Source of the DNA: a candidate division FCPU426 bacterium
GTDB taxonomy: Bacteria; Oederibacteriota; PGYV01; Palsa-1178
Reading direction: 5' to 3'
Length of the DNA stretch: 27,462 nt
NCBI GenBank assembly: GCA_003167475.1
Contig: PMTB01000087.1
Coordinates: forward strand, 1-27,462
Shown here: positions 1 to 7,799 of the stretch, piece after piece
Numbering within the stretch: position 1 is the first letter of the stretch
How the letters are laid out: every line of letters begins with the position of its first letter
Notes under the pieces: generated by a model
Told to the model about the DNA's origin: nothing
Databases searched by the model: none
Seen by the model: only the letters and a program-made list of their open reading frames with translations
Translations under genes and position numbers: made by a program

Positions 1-21
1 TTAAAAAACTAAGCCATTATA

Positions 22-678
22 TTGAACCTTCTGGGTGGATTCAGACTCGGAGAAAATTCTTCGATAAGGGTATTTAGTGACTCTATGTATAATTATCAGG
101 ATGTTGGCGCGGTGGATTTCAGCGGGGTAAATTATTATAAGGGAAGATTTTTCGGAACCAAAAATGTGACCAACCGGACAGGCGTGTCGTTCATCACAAA
201 ACTTTCAGTTATAAACTATTATTTTAGCTTATTAAACGACTGGAAGATATATTCTTACGGTTGTAGCGGCTATTCCACTTCCTCGCCATCTTTTAGTAGA
301 TTTGACGAAACTACTTCAAGAGGGGATGTGGTAACTGTAAAAATGGGCGTGGAGTTTTCGTTATTTGTTGACTGGATAGTGATGAGGCTTTCATTTGACC
401 CGCTTCAGATGAGCTACAATGAAGTTAACTATTATCAAGAGCAAAGCGGGGTGGGAAATAACGACAGGTATGTGTTCAAAAATATATTTATTTTTCCGTT
501 ACAATTTTCAACAATAGGTTTCGGCGTGAATATCGGCGATGATATGAAAATTGACTTGGATTGCGGGAACGCCGATTTATATAAATATGAAGACACCACG
601 GATTCCCACATGGAACCAACGGACATTTTTTTAAAACAATTCAGCCTGAATCTTGAATTTACCATGAGATTCAGGTAA
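22..678 (+). CDS. Outer-membrane beta-barrel-like protein, 5'-incomplete or fragment
   Basis: The product alternates aromatic/hydrophobic and polar residues (YNYQDVGAVDFSGVNYYKG and similar), and ends on an aromatic-rich strand (LNLEFTMRFR), as outer-membrane barrels do. There is no signal peptide and no Shine-Dalgarno before the TTG at 22. An in-frame TAA lies at 10-12, and the residues right after it already look like the interior of a barrel strand. So this is probably the 3' part of a longer gene broken by a frameshift or stop near the window edge, or a degraded copy. The next gene starts 41 bp downstream. I do not recognise a specific family. Barrel nature is inferred from pattern alone. 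Confidence 0.5.
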   Translation: MNLLGGFRLGENSSIRVFSDSMYNYQDVGAVDFSGVNYYKGRFFGTKNVTNRTGVSFITKLSVINYYFSLLNDWKIYSYGCSGYSTSSPSFSRFDETTSRGDVVTVKMGVEFSLFVDWIVMRLSFDPLQMSYNEVNYYQEQSGVGNNDRYVFKNIFIFPLQFSTIGFGVNIGDDMKIDLDCGNADLYKYEDTTDSHMEPTDIFLKQFSLNLEFTMRFR

Positions 679-719
679 AGAGCTGCTGATGAAAAAGCGG
701 ACGAACTCAGGGAGGGAAT

Positions 720-1562
720 ATGGCTGTTAAAAAAATGAAAACGATCCGTAAAAGAGCTGTGAAAAAAAAGAAAAGCACCGGCATCAGGCCGGCCGCTGAA
801 AAACAACCCGTTGTAAAAAACGAGGACATAACATATTACGTAAAAGGACCTGAAGATATACCGGCCAAGGCCGTTCCCGTTGAATTATCAGCCTCCGATA
901 TAATAACCCGTTCATATAACGCCTACGCGGATAATTTTTTTATCCTCCTTTTTTTCGGCATCATAGGCGGTTTTATGCAGGGGTTAGGCGATCTTTGCGG
1001 GATCGACAAGGCGGCCGTTTTGACGCAGGTGCTGTTCTATGCCGCCAATTTATTTTTTTCCACGGCCGCTACGATATCGCTTTATTTTGCGTTTTCTATG
1101 AACGATAAAGGCATCAAGCTGTCACCGGGCGCGATATCTGGGATATTACTGAAAACCACGAAAAAATTCTTTATATACGTATGGACCACATTTCTCTACG
1201 TCCTCATAATACTGGGCGGCTGTATACTTCTTATAGTGCCGGGGATTATTTTTGAGTTTCAGTATATTTTCGCGCCCATGATCGCGGTGCTTGATGACGG
1301 CGCCGGCGGAAAATATTTCGAAAAAAGCCTGGATATGACCGAAGGCTATAAGTGGAAGGTATTTTTATGCAGCATCCTGGCCGGCCTTTCCGCGCTGCCT
1401 GTTTACTTATTGCTCCTGTTCATTGCCTGCCTGACGTTCCTTGTCCTTAAACTCCCCATCAACCACAAAGTGCTGGAAGCCGCCTCAGCAGTGTACGCGC
1501 CGGTGATAATGCCGTATTACACCGGGACACTTTACATGATGTATAAAAAACTCAAAGGCTGA
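720..1562 (+). CDS. Multi-pass membrane protein, DUF975/YciC-like
   Basis: A 280-residue protein starting 6-7 nt after a GGGAGGG ribosome site. Residues 1-60 are a basic, Lys-rich cytoplasmic tail (RKRAVKKKKS). From about residue 70 on there are about five or six hydrophobic segments. The central stretch has a long hydrophobic helix ending in VPGI, then a loop with PMIAVLDDG and a KSLDMTEGYKWKVF segment. This is the pattern of the DUF975/YciC/glycerophosphodiesterase-membrane-domain families, where a helix ending in P-x-I is followed by a conserved (A/K)-x-x-x-S-x-x-L region. No catalytic residues are evident and the role is unknown. The long basic N-terminal tail is unusual for these families. 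It may be cotranscribed with the preceding gene. Confidence 0.7.
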   Translation: MAVKKMKTIRKRAVKKKKSTGIRPAAEKQPVVKNEDITYYVKGPEDIPAKAVPVELSASDIITRSYNAYADNFFILLFFGIIGGFMQGLGDLCGIDKAAVLTQVLFYAANLFFSTAATISLYFAFSMNDKGIKLSPGAISGILLKTTKKFFIYVWTTFLYVLIILGGCILLIVPGIIFEFQYIFAPMIAVLDDGAGGKYFEKSLDMTEGYKWKVFLCSILAGLSALPVYLLLLFIACLTFLVLKLPINHKVLEAASAVYAPVIMPYYTGTLYMMYKKLKG

Positions 1563-1602
1563 CCCCCCTAAGATAACAAACCGGACATCCTTAAAAAACC
1601 CC

Positions 1603-1631
1603 TTGATAAACCCCGGATAAATTCATAAAAT
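1603..1631 (+). promoter_or_regulatory. Sigma70-type promoter for the flavoprotein gene
   Basis: TTGATA (1603-1608), a 17-bp spacer, then TAAAAT (1626-1631). The predicted start is near 1638, about 22 nt before the ATG at 1660, leaving room for the GGAGGT ribosome site at 1649-1654. Confidence 0.55.
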
Positions 1632-1659
1632 ACATGTATTAAAAAACCGGAGGTGTTTT

Positions 1660-2235
1660 ATGAAAGTAACCGCGTTTAACGGCAGCCCGAGGCCGGCCGG
1701 CAATACGGCCCAGGCGATCGGGTATGTGTTTGAGGAACTGAAAAACGAAGGCATAGAAACCGAGCTGGTGAATATAGGAACGAAGAAGCTCTCCGGCTGC
1801 ATAGCCTGTTTTAAATGCAGGGAGAACAAGGATAAAAAATGCGTGGTGAAGGACGACCCCATGAACGAGTATATAGCGAAGATGGACCTATCCGACGGCA
1901 TCATAATCGGCTCGCCGGTTTATTACGGCTCGATGACCACGAACACAAAGGCTCTTATCGAGCGCTGCGGACAGGTGGCGCGCGCCAATAACGACATGCT
2001 CAACCGCAAAATAGGCTCGCCCATCGTGGCGGTGCGCAGGGCGGGATCTAACTTCACATACGCGGCTATCAACTTTTTTTTCGGCATAAACCAGATGCCG
2101 ATAGCCACATCCTCATACTGGAACATGACGCTTGCCAGGGAGCAGGGAGAAATACAAAAAGACGAGGAAGGCATAAATACGTTTCGCAACCTGGGCAAGA
2201 ATATGGCGTGGCTGATCAAAAAAACCAGGTTGTGA
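1660..2235 (+). CDS. Flavodoxin-fold NAD(P)H-dependent FMN reductase / iron-sulfur flavoprotein-like
   Basis: A 191-residue protein with the start-typical MKVTAFNGSPRPAGNTAQ segment, the FMN-phosphate loop of NADPH-dependent FMN reductases, and SPVYYGSMTTNTKALIER, the second flavin-contact region. Between them, C47, C50, C53 and C61 form a compact C-x2-C-x2-C-x7-C cluster. This spacing is known from archaeal-type iron-sulfur flavoproteins (Isf), which bind one 4Fe-4S cluster next to FMN and shuttle electrons in the cytoplasm. The natural electron partner cannot be told from context. It appears monocistronic, with its own promoter and a GGAGGT ribosome site. Flavin binding is confident; cluster binding is inferred from the cysteine spacing. 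Confidence 0.82.
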   Translation: MKVTAFNGSPRPAGNTAQAIGYVFEELKNEGIETELVNIGTKKLSGCIACFKCRENKDKKCVVKDDPMNEYIAKMDLSDGIIIGSPVYYGSMTTNTKALIERCGQVARANNDMLNRKIGSPIVAVRRAGSNFTYAAINFFFGINQMPIATSSYWNMTLAREQGEIQKDEEGINTFRNLGKNMAWLIKKTRL

Positions 2236-2459
2236 TCGAAAGTTCCGGCCCGCAGGCCCCAAAGGGGTATGCGGCGTCTGCGTATTTGCTTACATTAAAA
2301 ATGGCGATACTGTGAAGGGTTTTACACAAATAAGGCGTTGCCTTTTGACTTTAATGGGGTTATCATATCGCTGAAAAGTAATTATGCTTTTAAGCGGATG
2401 ACCTTAAAACCTTCCGGGTATTGTGATAGGATATGTGCCAACAAAATAAAGGAGGCGTT

Positions 2460-3308
2460 ATGCTTGATTTTTTTAGGATAAAGCTTCATGCAATCGGTCT
2501 CATCATTAAAAACAGGGAAAAGGCGGTAGCCCGGGGGGTCCTAGGCGCATACATTAAGCTTATTTTCACCTATATTTTTGCAGTTAAAATGCTCGGCTTC
2601 AAAAAAAAGTCCGAGAATATCCTTGGCTTTAAAATTGTATTTTTTTCATACAGGGTCATTGTGGGGCTTTTCGAAGAAATATTCATATACAACACCTATT
2701 ATTTCAAGGCATCACGAAGCAACCCATTCATACTGGACTGCGGGAGCAATATAGGTTTGAGCGTGCTGTACTTTAAAAAATTATACCCGGACGCGCGCGT
2801 CATTGCTTTTGAGGCGGACAAAGACGCTTTCTCCATGCTTGAAAAGAATGTCTCAGCCAACAACCTCATGGACGTAACCCTGGTCAACCGCGCGCTTTAC
2901 GGGAAAAAAGACGTTACCCTGGAGTTCTTCTCCATAGCCTCCGACAGCGGCAACCCGGTTAACTCGCTGGTAAAAAGGCCGGATGAGTTCAAGTTTAAGG
3001 AGCCTGTGAAGGTTTTGACCGATACCCTTTCCGGCTATATGGATAACGAAGTTGATTTCCTTAAAATGGACATCGAGGGCGCGGAAAACAGCGTGTTAAA
3101 TGAGGCTGCGTCAGAGAAAAAAATACACCTTATAAAGGAATGCGTCCTTGAATACCACCATCACCTTGACGTAAACGAGGATAAACTCGGCGATATTTTG
3201 GGCATGTTTGAAAAGAACGGGTTCGGCTACCAGATTAGCACATGGCTGAAGCCGCCGTTTACCGGACGTAAATTTCAGGACCTCAATATATATTTTTATA
3301 AAAAATAA
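2460..3308 (+). CDS. FkbM-family SAM-dependent methyltransferase
   Basis: A 282-residue product. I start it at the ATG at 2460, just behind AAAGGAGG; an ATG nine codons upstream lacks a ribosome site. The N-terminal 85 residues are basic and hydrophobic. Motif I of the Rossmann fold is DCGSNIGLS at 93-101, followed by the acidic ribose-binding EAD at 118-120. The FkbM hallmark DFLKMDIEGAE is at 200-210. FkbM enzymes methylate hydroxyls on sugars or polyketides, so a role on a surface glycan or lipid is plausible. The substrate cannot be read. It is followed by a second, unrelated methyltransferase that has its own promoter. Confidence 0.88.
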   Translation: MLDFFRIKLHAIGLIIKNREKAVARGVLGAYIKLIFTYIFAVKMLGFKKKSENILGFKIVFFSYRVIVGLFEEIFIYNTYYFKASRSNPFILDCGSNIGLSVLYFKKLYPDARVIAFEADKDAFSMLEKNVSANNLMDVTLVNRALYGKKDVTLEFFSIASDSGNPVNSLVKRPDEFKFKEPVKVLTDTLSGYMDNEVDFLKMDIEGAENSVLNEAASEKKIHLIKECVLEYHHHLDVNEDKLGDILGMFEKNGFGYQISTWLKPPFTGRKFQDLNIYFYKK

Positions 3309-3327
3309 CGTGTGCCGGACTATTCTG

Positions 3328-3357
3328 TTGACACATTCAGACCCGGTATAGTACAAT
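3328..3357 (+). promoter_or_regulatory. Sigma70-type promoter
   Basis: Perfect TTGACA (3328-3333), an 18-bp spacer, then TACAAT (3352-3357). The predicted start is near 3364, about 40 nt before the ATG at 3405. It begins 20 bp after the FkbM gene, so methyltransferase 2 and the MarC gene can be transcribed separately from it. Confidence 0.7.
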
Positions 3358-3404
3358 TCGTAGATTTTATTTGGATGTTAAAAATACATCACGGAAGGAA
3401 AATA

Positions 3405-4034
3405 ATGAAAACACAGAGGATACCCGATAACTATATCACAATTGAGGACAAAAATTCCATAAAAAAGCAGTTGAAGTACGCTGTTTTATGCGCGGGGAAG
3501 GATGTGCTGGAACTTGGCGGCGTGGCGGGGAAGTTTGTGGATATGTGCCTCAAAGCCGGCGCCAAATCCGTGGTATCCATAGACAGGTATCCATTGGGTC
3601 CCAAGGTGATAAAATATGACATTTTGAAGTACTTTAAGGATACCAGGAAAAAATTTGATATTGTTTACGCCAGGCATATGATCGAACATTTTGCGCCCAT
3701 GGACGTGCTTTATATTATGAAACAGACCTATAAGTGCCTTAACAAAGGCGGGATGTTTGTCATCGTGATACCAAATTTGAACAATATCGCCGTGGCCACA
3801 AACGAATTTTGGCGCGAGTTTGAGCATGTAAGGCCTTACTCGATGCTTGGCGTGACACAAAACCTGGAACAGACAGGTTTTGAGATTGTAAAGGTATCGC
3901 AGGACCATGACAGCTGGGATAACAGCTGGTACAAAAATATCGTGAGGGCCATAAGGAGCGTTATTGTGGGGATCCCTTACGAATCCCCGGATATTTATGT
4001 GATCGCGGTAAAAAGGAAACCCGGAGGTTGTTGA
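3405..4034 (+). CDS. Class I SAM-dependent methyltransferase (Methyltransf_11/23-like)
   Basis: A 209-residue product starting at the ATG at 3405 behind GGAAGG. A longer frame opens at 3312 but would start before the predicted promoter start site. The fold is visible as motif I DVLELGGVAGKF (33-44), an acidic strand end SIDR (58-61), the post-motif segment YARHMIEHF (88-96), and the GGMFVIVIPN strand, as in type 11 methyltransferases. The glycine loop is ELGGVAG instead of the usual GxGxG, which is tolerated in this superfamily. The substrate is unknown. Its stop overlaps the MarC start as TGATG, so the two are translationally coupled. Confidence 0.82.
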   Translation: MKTQRIPDNYITIEDKNSIKKQLKYAVLCAGKDVLELGGVAGKFVDMCLKAGAKSVVSIDRYPLGPKVIKYDILKYFKDTRKKFDIVYARHMIEHFAPMDVLYIMKQTYKCLNKGGMFVIVIPNLNNIAVATNEFWREFEHVRPYSMLGVTQNLEQTGFEIVKVSQDHDSWDNSWYKNIVRAIRSVIVGIPYESPDIYVIAVKRKPGGC

Positions 4035-4609
4035 TGTTTAAAAATTTTGTGCTCGCTTTCATACCTGTTTTTGTCGCGGTCGACGCCATAGGCGTGCTCC
4101 CCATGTTCATTTCGCTTACCAGCGGCGTGGAGGGGGAGGACCTGAAAAAAATACTTTTTCAGTCCTTTGTCACGGGCGTCACCCTGGCGCTGGGGTTCAT
4201 ACTCATAGGAAAGTGGCTTTTTTCGGTCCTTGGGATAACGGTGTTTGATTTCATGATAGCCGGCGGTATAATACTTTTCTGCATAGCGCTGCGCGATATA
4301 TTTTTCCAGACAAAGCAGACAGCGGCCGCGTCGGAAATGGGAACAGTGCCTATCGGCACGCCCCTGATAGTCGGCCCCGGGGTCCTGACCACCTGCCTTA
4401 TAATAGTAGACCAGTACGGTATAATCCCCACAATAACTTCCGTGGTGCTGAACGTATCCATAGCGGTGGTGATCTTCGGGTTTTCCGGAGTGATAATAAA
4501 ATTAATAGGAAAGACAGGCGTTTCGGCCATGTCGCGCATAATGGCGCTGCTGCTGGCCGCTATCGCGGTCATGATGATAAGGAAGGGATTGGTCGGGATA
4601 ATAGGGTAA
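4034..4609 (+). CDS. MarC-family integral membrane protein
   Basis: A 191-residue protein with six hydrophobic segments. Hallmarks are the first helix with PVFVAVDAIGVLPMFISLT (residues 11-29), the middle loop carrying PIGTPLIVGPGVLT, and the final helix. MarC/UPF0056 proteins are inner-membrane proteins of unresolved function; the early link of E. coli marC to multiple antibiotic resistance was not upheld. The ATG overlaps the preceding TGA, with GGAGG at 4023-4027 inside that gene. In-frame TTG codons just upstream lie against the ribosome site and are unlikely starts. The length is typical for the family. Heptad-element copy A begins 6 bp after the stop. Confidence 0.9.
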   Translation: MFKNFVLAFIPVFVAVDAIGVLPMFISLTSGVEGEDLKKILFQSFVTGVTLALGFILIGKWLFSVLGITVFDFMIAGGIILFCIALRDIFFQTKQTAAASEMGTVPIGTPLIVGPGVLTTCLIIVDQYGIIPTITSVVLNVSIAVVIFGFSGVIIKLIGKTGVSAMSRIMALLLAAIAVMMIRKGLVGIIG

Positions 4610-4615
4610 ATCCAA

Positions 4616-4813
4616 CTTAAGTTTTTAAGCCAAAAGCCAAAAGACAAAAGGGAAGTTGAAGGGCAAGTAGTTAAACACAAGTGAAGGCAAGTAAATCAAG
4701 GCAGTCCTTGTCCTACTTGACAACTTATCAACTTTACTTTTGTCTTTTGGCTTTTGGCTTAAAAACTTAAGGTGGGTCTGACATTAGGCTCCAATATCTT
4801 GTCTATAATACTC
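4616..4813. repeat. Heptad long-inverted-repeat element, copy A
   Basis: The 35-bp arms 4616-4650 and 4737-4771 are exact reverse complements around an 86-nt middle. The arms contain period-7 units (AAGCCAA, AAGCCAA, AAGACAA). A tail at 4789-4813 matches the right terminal repeat of copies B and D; the matching left terminus is missing, where marC ends. The tail contains TATAAT (4804-4809) about 44 bp before the next start codon, without a clear -35 box. Confidence 0.9.
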
Positions 4814-4852
4814 AAAATAAAGTTAACAACAAAATACTTAAGGAGGTTCCAC

Positions 4853-5644
4853 ATGAAAAGCACCACGATTATGCCCGTTCTTTTCGCCGGCCACGGCAAC
4901 CCTATGAACGCAATCGAGAACAACGAGTTCTCCGCCAAGTGGGAGGAGATAGCCTCGCAAATACCGCGGCCAAAGTCCGTACTTTGCGTTTCCGCGCACT
5001 GGGAAACATGGGGGAGCCTGGTGACAGGAGTTGAAAAGCCGCAGACCATACACGATTTTGGCGGATTCCCCGAGGCATTATACAGAGTTTCATATCCCGC
5101 GCCCGGCGATAAAAAACTGGCCAATGATCTCTCCGGCATTAAAGGCGCCAAAATAACCGTCTGTCACGACAGGGGCCTTGACCACGGGTGCTGGAGCGTT
5201 TTAAAACGCATGTACCCAAAAGCAGATGTACCTGTGGTACAGCTGAGCCTTGACCAGGCAAAGACGGCTGAGGAGCATTTTGAGCTTGGGAAAAAATTGG
5301 CTTACCTGCGTTCCGAGGGAGTGCTTATAATAGGAAGCGGCAACATAGTCCATAATTTATACCTGGTAGAACTTAAAAGCGGGGATTTTAACGAGGAATT
5401 CGGTTTTGACTGGGCAATCAAGGCCAATGAGCTCATCAAACAGCTGATAGTGAACAAACAATATGATGAATTATGCAGGTACGGCGCCCTGGGCGAAGCA
5501 ATAAACCTGGCTGTGCCGACGCCTGAACATTATCTGCCAATGCTCTACACGCTGGCGGTAAGGCGCGACGAGGATAAGGTCAAGTTCTTCAACGACAAGG
5601 CGGTGGCAGGTTCGCTGAGCATGACGGGGTTTGTTTTGGAGTAG
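4853..5644 (+). CDS. ygiD: 4,5-DOPA dioxygenase extradiol-like (class III ring-cleavage dioxygenase, LigB fold)
   Basis: A 263-residue product, the size of E. coli YgiD. Class III extradiol dioxygenases open catechol rings with a non-heme metal. Conserved elements here are FAGHGNPM with H14, CVSAHWE with H49, RGLDHGCW with H111, LIIGSGNIVHNL, and PTPEHYLPM with H226, which together match the metal and catalytic histidines of the YgiD/DODA group. The start is the ATG at 4853 with AAGGAGG just upstream; the frame stays open further 5' into repeat copy A, which is not coding. The natural substrate in this organism is unknown. It stands alone between repeat copies A and B. Confidence 0.88.
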   Translation: MKSTTIMPVLFAGHGNPMNAIENNEFSAKWEEIASQIPRPKSVLCVSAHWETWGSLVTGVEKPQTIHDFGGFPEALYRVSYPAPGDKKLANDLSGIKGAKITVCHDRGLDHGCWSVLKRMYPKADVPVVQLSLDQAKTAEEHFELGKKLAYLRSEGVLIIGSGNIVHNLYLVELKSGDFNEEFGFDWAIKANELIKQLIVNKQYDELCRYGALGEAINLAVPTPEHYLPMLYTLAVRRDEDKVKFFNDKAVAGSLSMTGFVLE

Positions 5645-5653
5645 GGATTTTGT

Positions 5654-5862
5654 GAGTTTAAGATACAAGAGAATGGAGGATGTCAGGCGATAAGTTTTTA
5701 AGCCAAAAGCCAAGAGCCAAAAGTTAAGGGAAATGCAAGTAAGTGCAAGTAAAGCCAGCATTACTTATCAACTTGACAACTTGAGACCTTTACTTTTGTC
5801 TTTTGTCTTAAAAACTTAAGGTAGACATTACTTTAGGCTCCAGTCTCTTGTCTCTAACACTC
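5654..5862. repeat. Heptad long-inverted-repeat element, copy B, with outer terminal inverted repeats
   Basis: The outer ends 5654-5678 and 5838-5862 are inverted repeats matching at 21 of 25 positions (by eye). Inside them, the left heptad arm near 5692-5729 carries three 7-nt units and the right arm near 5788-5820 carries two. The middle section resembles copy D, not just the arms. No target-site duplication is evident. It starts 9 bp after the dioxygenase stop codon and ends just before the grpE promoter. Confidence 0.9.
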
Positions 5863-5875
5863 ACCCCCGACCCTA

Positions 5876-5904
5876 TTGACTTTAGCCCCTAAAAAACATA
5901 TAAT
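5876..5904 (+). promoter_or_regulatory. Sigma70-type promoter of the grpE-dnaJ-fixCX-coaX run
   Basis: TTGACT (5876-5881), a 17-bp spacer, then TATAAT (5899-5904). The predicted start is near 5911, giving a 5' leader of about 65 nt. I see no CIRCE operator (TTAGCACTC-N9-GAGTGCTAA), so HrcA control is not suggested. Confidence 0.75.
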
Positions 5905-5931
5905 TTCTCTGTCCTTTACTTACAACCCACA

Positions 5932-5951
5932 TGCCGCCAATTTAAGCGGCA
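5932..5951 (+). other. Small hairpin in the grpE leader
   Basis: TGCCGC (5932-5937) and GCGGCA (5946-5951) pair around an 8-nt loop, 12 nt before the AGGAGG ribosome site (5964-5969) of grpE. A role in heat-responsive translation is possible but the hairpin does not cover the ribosome site itself. Confidence 0.4.
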
Positions 5952-5975
5952 ATTATATTTTGCAGGAGGCTTTTT

Positions 5976-6632
5976 ATGCAGGAAGAAAAAAAAGAGGAAC
6001 ATCAGCAGGAAACACAGGAACAGGCGGTCAATACGGAAGCGGGCACGCCCGCTGTTCCGGAAACGCCGGCTGAAATAAAAGAACCGACCCCCGAGGACCT
6101 GCTCAGGGAAAAAGAGTGCGTAATTAAGGACCTAAACGATAAATACCTCCGCGCCCTGGCAGAGCAGGATAATTACCGCAAGCGCGTCATTAAGGAGAGG
6201 GAAGATTTTGTCAAATATTCTAGGAGCGAGGCTGTGCTGGCTTTTTTACCGGTCCTGGATAATTTCGAACGCGCCATCCATTCGACAGACAAGAACAACG
6301 ACTTTGGAAAACTGAAAGAGGGTATAGATATGGTCATCAAGCAGTTTGAAGAGAAATTAAAGGAAATGGGAGTAAAGGAAGTCCCGGCCAGCGGTATTTT
6401 TGACCCAAACTTGCACCATGTCCTGCTTAAGGAGCATGCCGAGGGTAAAAAAGAAGGCGAGATACTGGAAGTTTTCCAAAAAGGTTTCATGCTGGATGAT
6501 AAGATAATAAGACCCGCCACGGTAAAAGTGGCGCACAATGAGGCCGCGAAAAAAGAGGAGAACGGCCACAAGAACCACGACCATAAAGAAAATAATCACA
6601 ACCATAACCAAAACCACGAACATAAGAAATGA
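5976..6632 (+). CDS. grpE: GrpE, nucleotide exchange factor of DnaK
   Basis: A 218-residue product behind AGGAGG. GrpE dimers release ADP from DnaK in the cytoplasm. The acidic, Gln/Glu-rich N-terminus (1-40) leads to the long coiled coil (about 40-100, with DKYLRALAEQDNYRKR), then the conserved LPVLDNFERA segment and the C-terminal beta wing with GIFDPNLHHVLL and GFMLDDKIIRPATVKV. The last 22 residues are a His/Asn-rich tail with seven histidines, absent from ordinary GrpE and suggestive of metal binding. dnaK is not next door, unlike the common grpE-dnaK-dnaJ order. dnaJ follows 12 bp later. Confidence 0.95.
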   Translation: MQEEKKEEHQQETQEQAVNTEAGTPAVPETPAEIKEPTPEDLLREKECVIKDLNDKYLRALAEQDNYRKRVIKEREDFVKYSRSEAVLAFLPVLDNFERAIHSTDKNNDFGKLKEGIDMVIKQFEEKLKEMGVKEVPASGIFDPNLHHVLLKEHAEGKKEGEILEVFQKGFMLDDKIIRPATVKVAHNEAAKKEENGHKNHDHKENNHNHNQNHEHKK

Positions 6633-6644
6633 GGCTAAGCAACC

Positions 6645-7799
6645 ATGGCAGATAAGGACCTGTACGCCGTTTTAGGCGTATCCCGAAACGCGACTGCGGA
6701 CGAACTTAAAATCGCTTTCCGCAACAAAGCGAAAGAATTCCACCCAGATGTCCATGTCGGCGATAAAAAGGCCGCTGAGGAAAAATTCAAGGAAATAGGC
6801 GAAGCCTACCAGATATTGTCAAACCCTGAAAAGCGGAACATATACGACCAGGTCGGCTATGAAGGCATGAAGGGACGCGGAGGCAGCCAGCAGTACAGCG
6901 GCGGTTTCGAGGATATGGGCGACATGTTCGGCGATATATCCGACATATTCGGCGACCTCTTCGGCTTCAGCGGCGGGGCCGGAAAACGCGGGGGCGGCTC
7001 GGGCCGAAGCCGCAGGCGCTCGGGCGACGATATACGCTATGACTCGGCCCTCACTCTTGAAGATATAGCCTTTGGCAGGACAGAGACCGTGGAAGTGGGC
7101 CGCAAGGAAGCCTGCGATACATGCAAGGGGCTCGGCATAAAACCCGGCACGGGCAAGAGCACATGCAAAACCTGCGGCGGGGCCGGCAAAGTAAGGCAGA
7201 GCAGCGGATTTTTTTCCGTTGTGACCACATGCCCCACATGCGGCGGCGCCGGGGAAACAGCCGAGCACTACTGCGACGACTGCGGCGGCAGCGGCGTAAG
7301 GATGAAAAAAAGGAAGATAGAGGTCAAGATACCGGCAGGAGTGGAAGAGGGCCAGTATATAAAATTGAACGGCGAGGGCAACAGCGGTATTAACGGCGGC
7401 CCAAGCGGCGACCTGTACGTGGTGGTGAACTTAAAGCACCACGAGATATACAGGCGCGAGTCGGATGATATATTCCTCGATGTGCCCGTCACATTGCTGC
7501 AGGCCGTCTGCGGCGACGATATAGAGATACCCACGATTTACGGTAATTATAAGCTTAAAATTCCTGCCGGCACCCAGAACAATGAGGAGATTGTCATCAA
7601 AGGCAAGGGCCTGCCCATACTTAATTCACAGGGTAAAGGCGACATGCGCGTGGTCATACACGTCGAGGTGCCCAAGGGGATAAATTCAAAGTTGAAAGAA
7701 GCGTACAAAAATGTTAAAGTATTGGAGTCAGAGGACAATTATGAGGCGGTTAAGCGCGCCTTCAGGACCTTTAAAAAGTATAAAAAAGGGGTGGAGTAA
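6645..7799 (+). CDS. dnaJ: DnaJ (Hsp40) co-chaperone
   Basis: A 384-residue full-length class A DnaJ. It delivers unfolded clients to DnaK and stimulates its ATPase. The J domain (1-70) carries HPD at 33-35. A Gly/Phe/Asp-rich linker spans 77-125. Four CxxCxGxG zinc repeats have cysteine pairs 157/160, 174/177, 196/199 and 210/213. The C-terminal substrate-binding domains follow, with DLYVVVNLKHH and GDMRVVIHVEVP. All zinc cysteines are present. The ribosome site (GAGG) is weak and somewhat far from the ATG. The stop codon touches the fixC ATG (TAAATG). Confidence 0.97.
   Translation: MADKDLYAVLGVSRNATADELKIAFRNKAKEFHPDVHVGDKKAAEEKFKEIGEAYQILSNPEKRNIYDQVGYEGMKGRGGSQQYSGGFEDMGDMFGDISDIFGDLFGFSGGAGKRGGGSGRSRRRSGDDIRYDSALTLEDIAFGRTETVEVGRKEACDTCKGLGIKPGTGKSTCKTCGGAGKVRQSSGFFSVVTTCPTCGGAGETAEHYCDDCGGSGVRMKKRKIEVKIPAGVEEGQYIKLNGEGNSGINGGPSGDLYVVVNLKHHEIYRRESDDIFLDVPVTLLQAVCGDDIEIPTIYGNYKLKIPAGTQNNEEIVIKGKGLPILNSQGKGDMRVVIHVEVPKGINSKLKEAYKNVKVLESEDNYEAVKRAFRTFKKYKKGVE

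Noticed and set aside
2236..2459. Promoter or riboswitch before the FkbM gene.
   Set aside because: Only a weak TTGCTT-16-TACTGT match near 2286-2313 and no convincing structure.
4616..4771. Period-7 repeats as a CRISPR array.
   Set aside because: Units are 7 nt without spacers, arranged as inverted arms, and no cas genes occur.
5863..5975. CIRCE operator or sigma32-type promoter upstream of grpE.
   Set aside because: No TTAGCACTC inverted repeat; the -35/-10 boxes fit the housekeeping consensus.
6819..7268. Long open frame on the minus strand inside dnaJ.
   Set aside because: It runs antisense to an unambiguous DnaJ and its Ala/Gly-rich composition mirrors the GC-rich codons; no ribosome site.
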